A stretch of DNA of 64,000 nucleotides from JABJOR01 sp965603075 (GCA_965603075.1 CBFDBO010000013.1:1-64000); one strand, 5' to 3'. Counted from the first letter of the stretch, positions 27,076-36,271 are shown. The notes: generated by a model from the sequence alone, not told the origin. Numbers and translations are program-made.

Positions 27076-28059
27076 ATGCGCGCTGTTTGGTATGAAACTT
27101 TTGGTCCCGCAAAAGATGTTTTAAATTTTGGCGACAAGGAAACCCCGACACCTAAAGCAGGTGAAGTCCTTGTTAAAGTTGCCTTTAATGGCGTGAACCC
27201 GGTTGATGTTAAGCGACGCGCGGGGGGGCGGGGTGATATGACGGACCCATTTGTCATCCCCCATCTGGATGGCTCTGGTACTATCGAATCCGTTGGCGAA
27301 GGTGTGGATGCAGCGCGCATTGGAGAGCGGATATGGATGTTCGAAGCGCAATGGCAGACAGCCCTTGGCGCCGCAGCGCAATACACCTGTGTCCCAAGCG
27401 CACGTGCGATTACCCTACCCGATGCCACAAGTTTTGAAGCCGGAGCTTGTCTAGGCGTTCCTGCTATGACGGCGCATCGTTGTGTCTATGGTGACGGTTC
27501 CGTAGAGGGAGAAACAATTTTGGTCACCGGGGGCGCGGGGGCGGTTGGTAATTACGCCGTACAGTTTGCCAAATTTGGGGGCGCCACCGTTATAGCGACA
27601 ATAAGCAGCCCCGAGAAAGCCCAACTCGCCAAGGATGCTGGCGCAGATCATATTATAAATTACCGTACAGAAGATGTTGCCGCGCGTGTTCTTGAAATTA
27701 CGAAAAACCAAGGCGTAGACCGCATTGTCGAAGTTGAGTTCGGCGGCAATATCAATACATCCATAGCTGTTTTGAAAATTAATGGTGTCATCGCCAGCTA
27801 TGCCTCTGATGCAATTAAAGAACCACAGGTTCCATTCTATCAACTGGCCTATAAAAATATCGTCGTGCGCCATGAATTGGTTTTTATCATGCCCGATGGA
27901 GCAAAAGACCTCGCTATACGCGATATCTCATCATGGTTGCTCAATGATAGAATCAAACACCACATAAATGATACTTATTCGCTCGACGATATGGTTAAAG
28001 CCCATGAAGCAGTCGAGGGTGGTGCCTATGGGAAAGTATTAATAAAAATAGCCCCATAA
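27076..28059 (+). CDS. Zinc-independent quinone oxidoreductase (MDR superfamily)
   Basis: This medium-chain dehydrogenase/reductase of about 327 aa resembles NADPH:quinone reductase and zeta-crystallin. The N-terminal GroES-like domain has FNGVNPVDVKRRAG, and the Rossmann domain has TGGAGAVGNYAVQFAK. The structural-zinc cysteine cluster of alcohol dehydrogenases is absent. I prefer the ATG at 27076 (MRAVWYET), which has GGAG 8 bases ahead, over the in-frame ATG at 27064. It probably reduces quinones or enones with NADPH. It is a single gene, 90 bases after radC. Confidence 0.88.
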   Translation: MRAVWYETFGPAKDVLNFGDKETPTPKAGEVLVKVAFNGVNPVDVKRRAGGRGDMTDPFVIPHLDGSGTIESVGEGVDAARIGERIWMFEAQWQTALGAAAQYTCVPSARAITLPDATSFEAGACLGVPAMTAHRCVYGDGSVEGETILVTGGAGAVGNYAVQFAKFGGATVIATISSPEKAQLAKDAGADHIINYRTEDVAARVLEITKNQGVDRIVEVEFGGNINTSIAVLKINGVIASYASDAIKEPQVPFYQLAYKNIVVRHELVFIMPDGAKDLAIRDISSWLLNDRIKHHINDTYSLDDMVKAHEAVEGGAYGKVLIKIAP

Positions 28060-28121
28060 ACTAACATGAATGAGCATGAACCAAAGCGGCTTTGAATGAT
28101 GGTCGGTGGTCGTGTGGATTA

Positions 28122-29171
28122 TTAATTATTTTCAGCACTATTATAGACGGTGGTTGCTGGCACGGGCAGATCGAACTTTTTGGCCCCTTGCTCTCGTTCC
28201 CACCCTAGCACTTCCAAATGGCCTTCTGCTGCATTGGCTATGACCGATAATCTCGTGGTAGGGTTTAATATGGGGGCGGTCACCCAGCCAAATGTATTGG
28301 GCGTATCATACCGTAAACCATCCATTTGAATTAACCTCTCTTCTGAGAGAAAGCCGCGCTTATAAGAGTCTATTTCTAGATTCTTCCAATGATTGGCGAT
28401 GGCATTAGGACCGATTTGATAGCTGGCCTCATAGGGGGTTCGTTCAATAAGGGCATTCTCACGGGGACCAATACCACTTAGGGTAATAAACACTGGCATG
28501 GCGATGGGTTCAGAGATCAAAACGTCGAGCGCTTCTTCAAAGTTTCGACATTGATCAAAGACTTGGCGCAGCAAATGAACAGGTGGCAATGTTTGCTCGC
28601 GCCACATATGAACCCGGTTAACGATCCAATCTAGGGGATATATTTTACTCCACTTTTTCATGGGTGGTTGATTGATGGCCGCCGAAAATCGTCCCGGTGC
28701 CATAGCGGTAAGAACGCCAGAAAAACCCGGCCACGTCACCGCATCATATGCCCCTTCTTCCCCCATCATACGAGCAATAATAACGTTCTCACCTAAACCG
28801 TCCATGGTCCAATCCAGCGTTCTTAACAATCGATTCCCTGTACGGTGAATGTCTGGTCCGATGGAAGATGTACAGGACCATTCATACGAATTATTCAGCA
28901 AGTAAACCCCCGGATAACCTGCATATTCCGATACGGCAAATATTTCATCCAAATATGGATTGTCGTTTCGGGCCATCCAGTATTCTGAAGCTCGGTCAGC
29001 CAAATAAAGCACCGGAGTGGAATAATGACTTGTCGCACATTTTAAAATAGCCGCCAACCGTTCTGGCTCTGCCTTTGCCATAGCAAGAGCCCCGCCCACG
29101 CCAACATCAACCAAGGGGATGACTTTACGTTTGCGAGTTTGCTTCATTTGATCTTGATCACGCGGTTCCAT
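28122..29171 (-). CDS. Acid ceramidase/NAAA-like N-terminal-nucleophile hydrolase
   Basis: This 349-aa protein I assign tentatively to the Ntn-hydrolase group of acid ceramidase, N-acylethanolamine amidase and bile-salt hydrolase-like enzymes. The core reads WSCTSSIGPDIHRTGN (nucleophile candidate C100) followed by RTLDW, which parallels the Cys-Thr-Ser...Arg-Asn/Thr-(Leu/Met)-Asp pattern of that family, then WPGFSGVLTAMAPGRFSAAIN. About 99 residues precede the cysteine, consistent with self-cleavage to expose it. No signal peptide is evident. The ATG at 29171 is chosen because GAGG lies six bases upstream; an in-frame ATG at 29192 lacks a ribosome site. A large inverted repeat overlaps its promoter region. 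Amide-lipid hydrolysis is inference. Confidence 0.6.
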   Translation of the reverse strand: MEPRDQDQMKQTRKRKVIPLVDVGVGGALAMAKAEPERLAAILKCATSHYSTPVLYLADRASEYWMARNDNPYLDEIFAVSEYAGYPGVYLLNNSYEWSCTSSIGPDIHRTGNRLLRTLDWTMDGLGENVIIARMMGEEGAYDAVTWPGFSGVLTAMAPGRFSAAINQPPMKKWSKIYPLDWIVNRVHMWREQTLPPVHLLRQVFDQCRNFEEALDVLISEPIAMPVFITLSGIGPRENALIERTPYEASYQIGPNAIANHWKNLEIDSYKRGFLSEERLIQMDGLRYDTPNTFGWVTAPILNPTTRLSVIANAAEGHLEVLGWEREQGAKKFDLPVPATTVYNSAENN

Positions 29172-29183
29172 GAAGGACCTCGC

Positions 29184-29213
29184 TGATATCATTGTGTATA
29201 GTCAATGATATCA
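29184..29213. promoter_or_regulatory. Large inverted repeat upstream of the Ntn-hydrolase gene (candidate operator)
   Basis: TGATATCATTG (29184-29194) and CAATGATATCA (29203-29213) form a perfect inverted repeat with 11-base arms and an 8-base spacer. Each arm itself contains the palindrome TGATATCA, giving two dyads 22 bases apart on the same helix face. The element ends 13 bases from the start codon at 29171 and covers a TATACA that could be the -10 (29200-29195, minus strand). This is the geometry of a repressor operator. Confidence 0.55.
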
Positions 29214-29458
29214 TCACACTGAGCACCCCCCACATGCGATCAACATATCCCCATTCGTAATCATACCCCGCACGGTCATAAAGGATATTTCCCATCATTT
29301 TGAATTCAATTAAGTCTTCAGAGATTACTGTTTTATCCACCTTTTGCCGAAATCGAAAGGGTTTGTCGAAAACAATCTACTTAACCCCCTTTCCCAATGC
29401 TCCCGAAAGGCTTAATATCCGCATCTCACATTTCACATAACCTTGCCGAGATATAAAA

Positions 29459-30856
29459 ATGATTCCTCGTTATTCCCGCCCAGAAATGACTGACATCTGG
29501 GAAGCTTCCAATAAGTTCCGCCTTTGGTTCGAAATCGAAGCCCACGCCTGTGACGCTCAAGCCCAATTAGGGGTTATTCCAAAAGAATCAGCCGCCGCAG
29601 TTTGGGCCAAAGGTGATAAGCCGTACACGCCGGAGCGTATTGCTCGGATTGATCAAATTGAGCTTGAAACCAAACACGATGTGATTGCCTTCACCACAGA
29701 GCTCGCCGAGCTGGTCGGTTCAGAGGACTCGCGTTTCGTCCATCAAGGCATGACATCCTCAGATGTCTTGGATACGTGTTTCAATGCCCAATTGACCCAA
29801 GCTGCCGATATTTTGCTCAAAGACATGGACAAAGTTCTCACAGCTCTCAAAGACCGTGCTTTTGAAACCAAGTTGATGCCAACAATGGGTCGCAGCCACG
29901 GTATCCACGCAGAGCCAACCACTATGGGACTTAAATTCGCTCGGTTTCATGCTGAATTCCAACGGGGTAAAACCCGCCTGGAACAGGCCCGAGCAGAAAT
30001 TGCCACCTGTGCCATATCCGGCGCGGTTGGAACCTTTGCCAATATTGATCCCTTCGTAGAAGAATATGTGGCCGGTAAAATGGGGCTGATCCCTGAACCG
30101 GTATCAACCCAAGTGATCCCCCGTGATCGACACGCGCAATTTTTTGCTGTTTTGGGTGTGATCGCCAGTTCCATGGAAAATGTAGTGACCGAAATTCGCC
30201 ACATGCAGCGTACCGAAGTCCGTGAAGCACAAGAATATTTTGCACCGGGGCAAAAGGGCTCCAGCGCCATGCCCCACAAACGCAATCCTATCTTAAGCGA
30301 AAACATCACAGGACTTGCACGCATTGTGCGCATGAGCGTTGTCCCTGCTATGGAAAATGTTGCTTTGTGGCATGAGCGCGATATTTCCCATTCTTCGGTT
30401 GAACGCATGATCGGCCCCGATGCGACCATTACCTTAAATTTTGCCCTTAACCGTCTGGCAGGCTTGATCGCCAAACTGGTTGTATATCCGCAAAATATGT
30501 TGGATCACTTGAATGCCTTTGGTGGCATTCACGACGCCCAACGGGTTCTTCTACACCTGACCCAAAATGGTGTCAGCCGAGAGGACGCTTATAAAATTGT
30601 TCAGCGTAATGCCATGCGCGTATGGAAAAGCTTTGGCATCGATCCGGACAATCCAGATGAAACCGCCGAGCTTAATGACGAAGATAAATTGGCCGCCGAG
30701 CATGACAATAGAATGTTCTTCTTCTTATCACGCGATAGCGAGCTAGCAAAAGTGTTAAGCCTTGATGATCTCAGCATATTACTTGATGAAGATTCATTGA
30801 GTTATCATTCCAAACACGTAGACACGATTTTCAAGCGTGTGTTTGGTACAGCCTAA
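29459..30856 (+). CDS. purB: Adenylosuccinate lyase
   Basis: This 465-aa fumarase-superfamily enzyme catalyses two steps of purine synthesis: SAICAR to AICAR, and adenylosuccinate to AMP, releasing fumarate each time. The superfamily signature GSSAMPHKRNP is at 267-277, carrying the catalytic serine loop; the general-acid histidine is in GRSHGIHAEPTT (about H147); and MTSSDVLDT is at about 98-106. It is about 30 residues longer than the usual 430-435 aa because of an acidic insertion near the C-terminus (about 398-425). The ATG is nine bases after a GAG, a weak ribosome site. Confidence 0.96.
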   Translation: MIPRYSRPEMTDIWEASNKFRLWFEIEAHACDAQAQLGVIPKESAAAVWAKGDKPYTPERIARIDQIELETKHDVIAFTTELAELVGSEDSRFVHQGMTSSDVLDTCFNAQLTQAADILLKDMDKVLTALKDRAFETKLMPTMGRSHGIHAEPTTMGLKFARFHAEFQRGKTRLEQARAEIATCAISGAVGTFANIDPFVEEYVAGKMGLIPEPVSTQVIPRDRHAQFFAVLGVIASSMENVVTEIRHMQRTEVREAQEYFAPGQKGSSAMPHKRNPILSENITGLARIVRMSVVPAMENVALWHERDISHSSVERMIGPDATITLNFALNRLAGLIAKLVVYPQNMLDHLNAFGGIHDAQRVLLHLTQNGVSREDAYKIVQRNAMRVWKSFGIDPDNPDETAELNDEDKLAAEHDNRMFFFLSRDSELAKVLSLDDLSILLDEDSLSYHSKHVDTIFKRVFGTA

Positions 30857-30882
30857 TAAGAAAAGCATAAAAGGAATACATC

Positions 30883-31659
30883 ATGAGCATGGTTCTGACC
30901 AACCGGGTAAAAGAAAAGCTTAAAGCAGGTGAAACAACGTTTGGTACGTTGATCAGCATGCCGAGCCCCAATGTTGCTCAGATCCTGGCTGCAGCTGGTT
31001 TTGATTGGTTATGGTTCGATCTAGAACATGGCCCTATACCGTTTGACGCGTTGCATAATATGATCAATGCGACCGCTGTTGGTGATGGTCTAGCAACCCC
31101 TCTGACCCGTGTGCCTGCCGATGAATTATGGATGATCAAACCAACATTGGATTCAGGGTCCCTGGGCGTAATATTCCCCTTCGTTGAAACCGCAGAGCAA
31201 GCTCGTGATGCTATTGCTGCCACCCGCTACCCTCCCGCTGGAAAACGTGGTTTTGGACCGTTTTATGCCGCCTCACGTTGGGGACTGGGCTTGCGCGAAT
31301 ATGCTCAACAAGCCGATGAGGCTATTTTGCGTGTCATGATGCTTGAAAGTCAAAAAGCCGTTGATAATGCAGAGGAAATTATGGCTGTCGAGGGAATTGA
31401 TGTTGCCTTTATTGCCCCCATGGATTTATCACAAAGTCTTGGTGTTCCTGGACAATTTGACTCACCTATCTACAAAGAAGCTGTCGCCCATATGGAAGCT
31501 TGCATTGCTAAATCTGACGCCGTACTGGGCACGCTTGCCCTTGATACGGCACAAGCTCAAAGCAAAATAGATAAGGGTTATAAGTTCATGATGCTCAGCG
31601 TCGATGCAGCATTAATTGACAGTGCGGCGCGGGGCCTTTTGGACGCTATTCGGCGATAA
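30883..31659 (+). CDS. HpcH/HpaI family aldolase
   Basis: This 258-aa class II pyruvate aldolase resembles 4-hydroxy-2-oxoheptanedioate and 2-keto-3-deoxy-L-rhamnonate aldolases. It shows GTLISMPSPNVAQILAAAGF, the substrate-loop FDLEHGP, the metal-binding glutamate in MMLESQKAV and IAPMDLSQSLG. The aldol substrate cannot be deduced. It follows purB by 26 bases with AAAGGA upstream, so it may be co-transcribed, although there is no pathway link. It converges with the DUF2336 gene three bases away. Confidence 0.88.
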   Translation: MSMVLTNRVKEKLKAGETTFGTLISMPSPNVAQILAAAGFDWLWFDLEHGPIPFDALHNMINATAVGDGLATPLTRVPADELWMIKPTLDSGSLGVIFPFVETAEQARDAIAATRYPPAGKRGFGPFYAASRWGLGLREYAQQADEAILRVMMLESQKAVDNAEEIMAVEGIDVAFIAPMDLSQSLGVPGQFDSPIYKEAVAHMEACIAKSDAVLGTLALDTAQAQSKIDKGYKFMMLSVDAALIDSAARGLLDAIRR

Positions 31660-31662
31660 GGT

Positions 31663-33048
31663 TTAAGCGTCTTTAAGACCTTTCAACTCGGCTGTCATTT
31701 CATCATTTGAAAATGGATATTTGCCATTCTTCGCCGGGATGATTTGATCGCCTTTAAGCCCGGCAACGGCGCTTTGAATTTCTTGCGCCAGTTTTGCCGA
31801 TAAGCCAGCTTTCCAACAAACTGCCATGACGGATTTTGCAGAAATAGCATCGGCTGCTTTTTCAATAACCTCCATGTCCAGTTCCGACATCACAGCGATA
31901 TTTGCCAAAACCATATCCACATCACCACGACCGACCGCTGCAGCAACCGCCGCTTCATCCAGCTCACCGTCATTCATTTGATTTTGTGCAATCGCAAGAG
32001 GGCTATTGGGAGCCACCCGCCGTTTTTTTCCTTCTTCATCAAGCCAGAGGTCATCTTCTTCCTCTTCTTCAGGCTTTGCATCAGGCTCGGGTTTTACTTC
32101 ATCATCTATCGTTCTTACCGTGGACTTATTAGCCCAATCAGGGTCTCTGTATTCAGACTCTATTGAGGCTTCATCGATTGACCCTTTTACAACACGTTCT
32201 TCAACTATCTGGGTTATTTCAGATATATATTTATCTTCAATATCGCCTCGTTTATGTAAAATGCTGATCAGGCTTCCTGCCACAAACCGGGCCAAACTGA
32301 TCGCCGCTTTTGCGGGCAATGAAGGGCGCTCAACGAGCGGTTGGTGCCAACTGGGGAACTCACTTGCCCGCTCAATCACAACATCCAAGGTCTCTTCGCG
32401 AATTTGCGCGCTTGTATTTCCCAACAATAAAGCAATAGCATTAAATTCACCCGAATTAATGATCGCGTCGGCGACCCCTTCTGATACCTCGCCCCGCTTT
32501 GAGATTGCATCGACAGCACCACTTGTGGGATTACTGGCAATAATATCCATCAAGTCTTCATCGCTCAAAACCGGTGAGAATGATAATATAGGTTCCGAAA
32601 CAACGATTTCTGTATCCCGGGCAAGTCGCCCGATAACACTGGCGGGAACATGAGCAACATCTTTTAGGGTTTCTGCCAATATTTGACGAACTTTTACGGC
32701 TTGATCTTGGGCTAGAATTTCGAGTGTTTCAATGGTTGCCTGATACACGCGATCTTGCTCATCGGGGGCCAAATCCGGCATTAACCTAGCAATTTTACCT
32801 GCCAGTTCAATACGAACATTTTCTTCTTTATCTTGAGCAAGCGTGACATCTGCAAGGCGAGGCGTTTTTTCATTTCCGGCTAAATTTAAACGAACTTCTG
32901 ATGATGTATCCCCTGCTAGAAAATATAAAATTTCTGGTTTTATATCTGATCTCGATGCCAAGGAGGCACGAGCTTGATCATCCCCGTTATGAGCGATGTT
33001 GCGCGATTCTTCATATGTTATTTTTAGGGAGTTCGTATTTTCAGGCAT
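31663..33048 (-). CDS. DUF2336 family protein A
   Basis: This 461-aa soluble protein of the alphaproteobacterial DUF2336 family has no characterised function that I can state. The N-terminal part (about 15-145) has HEAT-like repeats with the recurrent pattern PEILYFLAGDTSSEVRLNLA and DKEENVRIELAGK. The DUF2336 core (about 150-300) includes SFSPVLSDEDLMDII and ISKRGEVSEGVADAI. It then has a strongly acidic segment (about 325-345, PEEEEEDDLW) and a C-terminal helical domain. HEAT-type repeats suggest a protein-binding scaffold. The downstream end of a minus-strand set, it is separated from DUF2336 B by 48 bases. Confidence 0.85.
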   Translation of the reverse strand: MPENTNSLKITYEESRNIAHNGDDQARASLASRSDIKPEILYFLAGDTSSEVRLNLAGNEKTPRLADVTLAQDKEENVRIELAGKIARLMPDLAPDEQDRVYQATIETLEILAQDQAVKVRQILAETLKDVAHVPASVIGRLARDTEIVVSEPILSFSPVLSDEDLMDIIASNPTSGAVDAISKRGEVSEGVADAIINSGEFNAIALLLGNTSAQIREETLDVVIERASEFPSWHQPLVERPSLPAKAAISLARFVAGSLISILHKRGDIEDKYISEITQIVEERVVKGSIDEASIESEYRDPDWANKSTVRTIDDEVKPEPDAKPEEEEEDDLWLDEEGKKRRVAPNSPLAIAQNQMNDGELDEAAVAAAVGRGDVDMVLANIAVMSELDMEVIEKAADAISAKSVMAVCWKAGLSAKLAQEIQSAVAGLKGDQIIPAKNGKYPFSNDEMTAELKGLKDA

Positions 33049-33096
33049 TATTTCTCACATGTCATAGCGACTGGAACCGGTTCAAAGTTTATATCT

Positions 33097-34416
33097 CTAA
33101 GAATCGCGTTTTACCAGTGATACAAAGAATTGAATGCTCCATTCCATTTCTTTCTCCGAAAGAGGGAATTTCAAGCTCGAAAGAATATAATTAACATCAT
33201 CCGTATCTGGTAAAGGGTCTGGTTTAATCACATCATCGGGCGCAACTCTGGCAATCTGCCTTTGAATGTCGACGATGACGGCAGGTAAGAATCCTGCTTT
33301 CCAAACTAAAGCAACAATGGCTTTTGGATTCTGTTCTTTAAAAATTCGTTTTACGACACCTTCATCGTATTCCGATAAAGTTGCCAATGCCGCAAGAACA
33401 AACAAATAATCACGTTCTTGCAGGGCTTTTGTGATAATTGTGTCTGTTAAACCTCCCGTATCTTTTAATCTCTTTGCTCTGACCATTGGTAGAGGTGCTT
33501 GCAAAAAATCGAATAGATTATTTCCGGTCAGATGGATATCATTGCTACCATAATCCTCACCAAAGCGTTCCTGTATGATTTCTGAAATTTTCTGAAATGA
33601 CGCTTCATCCAGATCAACACGCATTTTTAATTTAAGAATCAACGTATCTGCAATAAACCGAGCCAATCGAAGGGGGGCCCCTTTTGGTAATATCGGGCGG
33701 GCAACTAAGGGTGCATGCCAAAATTCGAATTCAGGAGCACGATCAATTAAGGTATCTAGAACTTCTTCTCTGATTTGGGCTGATTTATTGGCTAATAATT
33801 CAGCAATCGCCATTGAATCGTCAGATTTAATAATAGCGTCACTGACGGTTCGAGTGACTTCATTACGTCGTGAAATAGCTCTAAGGTTGCTGCTGGCTGT
33901 TCCTTTGGAAATTATATCGAGCAGGTCTTTCTCGTTCAGGACAGGGGAGAATTCCAAAACAGGGGCGGAAACAATCGTTTCTATATCATTGGCAAGTTCA
34001 TCAATAATATCTAAGGGGGCAGAAACAAACCCTTTTAGGGCCTCAGCCAAAGCTTTACGAACGACGACAACTTGATCGCGCGCTAACATCTGTAAGGCGC
34101 TATGGGTAATTTTCCAGATTTGGCTCAGGTCTTCTTCACCCACATCAGGGGCAAGGGCGGAAAACTTATTGGCGAGGCCTTCACGAACTTTCTCATCCTT
34201 ATCACGCGCCAGCAACGTAAAGATTTGTGGCGGGGAGTTTGGATTCAAAGCTACAGATAGACGAACTTCTGGAACATCATCATTGGCAAGAAAATAAAGA
34301 ATTTCGGGTTCTACGTCTATACGCCCAGCAATACCCTGTCGCACCACGGGGTCATGGCTAGCGGCTAAATTACTTAACTCTTCATAGGTTAGCTTCTTAG
34401 AATTATGATCGACCAT
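33097..34416 (-). CDS. DUF2336 family protein B
   Basis: This 439-aa paralog of the next gene downstream shares PEILYFLANDDVPEVRLSVA, the FSPVLNEKDLLDII core and the ISRRNEVTRTVSDAI motif, so the pair arose by tandem duplication. It lacks the long acidic segment of protein A. It lies 27 bases after the stop of the diguanylate cyclase gene and is very probably in one operon with it. There is no membrane segment or signal peptide. HEAT-like repeats occupy the N-terminal third. Role unknown; a signalling scaffold is inferred from context. Confidence 0.85.
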   Translation of the reverse strand: MVDHNSKKLTYEELSNLAASHDPVVRQGIAGRIDVEPEILYFLANDDVPEVRLSVALNPNSPPQIFTLLARDKDEKVREGLANKFSALAPDVGEEDLSQIWKITHSALQMLARDQVVVVRKALAEALKGFVSAPLDIIDELANDIETIVSAPVLEFSPVLNEKDLLDIISKGTASSNLRAISRRNEVTRTVSDAIIKSDDSMAIAELLANKSAQIREEVLDTLIDRAPEFEFWHAPLVARPILPKGAPLRLARFIADTLILKLKMRVDLDEASFQKISEIIQERFGEDYGSNDIHLTGNNLFDFLQAPLPMVRAKRLKDTGGLTDTIITKALQERDYLFVLAALATLSEYDEGVVKRIFKEQNPKAIVALVWKAGFLPAVIVDIQRQIARVAPDDVIKPDPLPDTDDVNYILSSLKFPLSEKEMEWSIQFFVSLVKRDS

Positions 34417-34443
34417 TAATCAAAAACACCTTCGCATGTTGTT

Positions 34444-36102
34444 TTAACTATTAGGCGGCGGCGCTACTTTTATACCGCCCTTACCTGCGTGCTTCGCTGC
34501 GTACATTGCACTATCGGCACGGGCGATCAAACTGTCTAACGGTTCTTTAGTATTTGAGTGGAAGATGGCGACGCCAATGGAAATTCCAAGTGGTCTGTCT
34601 TCTTGGCCAGATAGTTTTTTTAATCTGGCGCTTGCTTTCAATAATCCCTCTGCACGTTGGAGCGCTGTTTCTTCAGATATATTATCGAGCCAAAGGGCGA
34701 ATTCATCACCACCAAAACGGGCCGCCACATCACCGGGTCTAGAGTTCTCAATCATTAATTGTCGCAACATTAAAATGGCCTCATCACCCACCTGATGCCC
34801 ATGAACATCATTCACCAGCTTGAAATTATCCATATCAATATAAAACAGAGCAGCGGTTTGACTGCCTCTATCAAGACGCGCTACACGACGGGGGATTTCT
34901 TCATTGAAGAAGGCCCGTCGGTTTAACAACCCTGTTAAACTATCGGTTCGGGACAAAGCAACGATACGCTCATGATTGGCGATTTGTTCTATGGCAATCC
35001 CTAATTGGTTTGCCACGTCCCCCAATAAAATTCGGTAATCATCTTCCCACGCAGCTTCATTTTTATGTCGCCATACGGCAAATACACCATTGACGACTTT
35101 ACGGTACAGAGTTGGTGTATAGAGAACATGCCAATCACCTATCGATACATCATTGGTCGCGGCTTGCGATGTTAGCTCTGACAATAAAGGCACCAGATCA
35201 TCTAGATTTTCTGTTTCGCCAACCTCTGAATAAGACGAAAACACCCCTTCCTCCGTTGAACGATAAATCCGCGCCCCATTGGCCATCATGGCTTCGGCTG
35301 TTGCTGTGGCAGCAGCACCCAACATATTCAAGGGATCAATTTCATCACGAATGGCAAAGACAATGTGATTTAACAGGTACTCTCTATGTCTGGCTCTGGC
35401 CAAGGCCGCTTCATTTTCGCGTTCTTCCGTCACATCACGACAAACACCACGGGTGCCTATCCAAGCATTACTTTCATCAAAAATTGGTTCGCATGATACC
35501 AGCACACACGCCGTTGCATTATTCTGCGCGGTCAACCACATTTCTATGTTTCCAAGGGGCTTTTCACTGACGAATGGTACGGGGTTATAATATTCTGAAT
35601 CCACGACATACCCTAAAGCAGCCTTCCCGACGATTTCATCGGCCTTGAAACCTAAGGCTCCTTTAGGAGAAACAAATTGAAAGACCCCCGTTTCATCAAC
35701 TTCCCATGCAAAGTCGCTACTGATCTCGACCAAGTCTTTATAGCGTTGACGAGACTCGACCAATGCACTGCGTAAATTTTTCTCCATGGTGAGATCCCGA
35801 ATGAGGACCATGCAATCTTGATTATTATTTTCGGGCACTTGATCCTTGAAAGGCACGAACGTTGCTTCAAGCGAAATACTACCCTGCGCGCTATCAAGCA
35901 TAATGCTTCGGACAGCAAGGATGCCTGAATTCAACACGTCTATTGAACCATCTTGCAATGCTTCAAGTTTGCCATCTTCAATTAATTTTGCAAATGCACG
36001 ACCTTTGACATTGCTTAAAACAACATCACCATTCACATCAATAATCAATGCCGCCCCAGGATACCCTAATAACGCTTCCTCATGAAAAGAGCTGACGCTC
36101 AT
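34444..36102 (-). CDS. PAS-PAS-GAF-GGDEF diguanylate cyclase
   Basis: This 552-aa cytoplasmic sensor synthesises the second messenger cyclic di-GMP. Residues about 1-110 form an N-terminal PAS-like domain and about 120-235 a second PAS/PAC unit (YKDLVEISSDFAWEVDETG). Residues about 245-375 look GAF-like and the GGDEF domain covers about 385-545. The active site GGDEF is intact at 464-468, and RPGD at 455-458, five residues before it, is an intact product-inhibition I-site, so this is an active, feedback-inhibited cyclase. No EAL domain or membrane helix is present. The start has AAGG 8 bases ahead. It leads the minus-strand set with two DUF2336 genes. Confidence 0.92.
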   Translation of the reverse strand: MSVSSFHEEALLGYPGAALIIDVNGDVVLSNVKGRAFAKLIEDGKLEALQDGSIDVLNSGILAVRSIMLDSAQGSISLEATFVPFKDQVPENNNQDCMVLIRDLTMEKNLRSALVESRQRYKDLVEISSDFAWEVDETGVFQFVSPKGALGFKADEIVGKAALGYVVDSEYYNPVPFVSEKPLGNIEMWLTAQNNATACVLVSCEPIFDESNAWIGTRGVCRDVTEERENEAALARARHREYLLNHIVFAIRDEIDPLNMLGAAATATAEAMMANGARIYRSTEEGVFSSYSEVGETENLDDLVPLLSELTSQAATNDVSIGDWHVLYTPTLYRKVVNGVFAVWRHKNEAAWEDDYRILLGDVANQLGIAIEQIANHERIVALSRTDSLTGLLNRRAFFNEEIPRRVARLDRGSQTAALFYIDMDNFKLVNDVHGHQVGDEAILMLRQLMIENSRPGDVAARFGGDEFALWLDNISEETALQRAEGLLKASARLKKLSGQEDRPLGISIGVAIFHSNTKEPLDSLIARADSAMYAAKHAGKGGIKVAPPPNS

Positions 36103-36120
36103 TTGTGGTGCCTTTTTATG

Positions 36121-36139
36121 AAATGGCGAATTGCCATTT
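36121..36139. promoter_or_regulatory. Inverted repeat in the leader of the diguanylate cyclase gene
   Basis: AAATGGC (36121-36127) and GCCATTT (36133-36139) are perfect 7-base arms around GAATT, 19 bases ahead of the cyclase start codon. It can be an RNA hairpin in the leader or an operator. A second inverted repeat in the same gap, CCCTATA (36170-36176) and TATAGGG (36190-36196), lies nearer to the middle of the divergent region. Confidence 0.4.
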
Positions 36140-36271
36140 TGATTAAAAAAAATCTTATATAATTCAAACCCCTATATGCGTTTATATGGTATAGGGATGA
36201 CATCTATATTTAAATGCATTATTTATAAAAATAGAATTAAATTTCTCACCTTTATTATAACTATATTGGCG

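Noticed and set aside
29158..29340. Small 60-residue minus-strand membrane-like frame overlapping the Ntn-hydrolase start
   Set aside because: It has a GTG start without ribosome site and overlaps the inverted-repeat operator and the next gene; coding cannot be supported.
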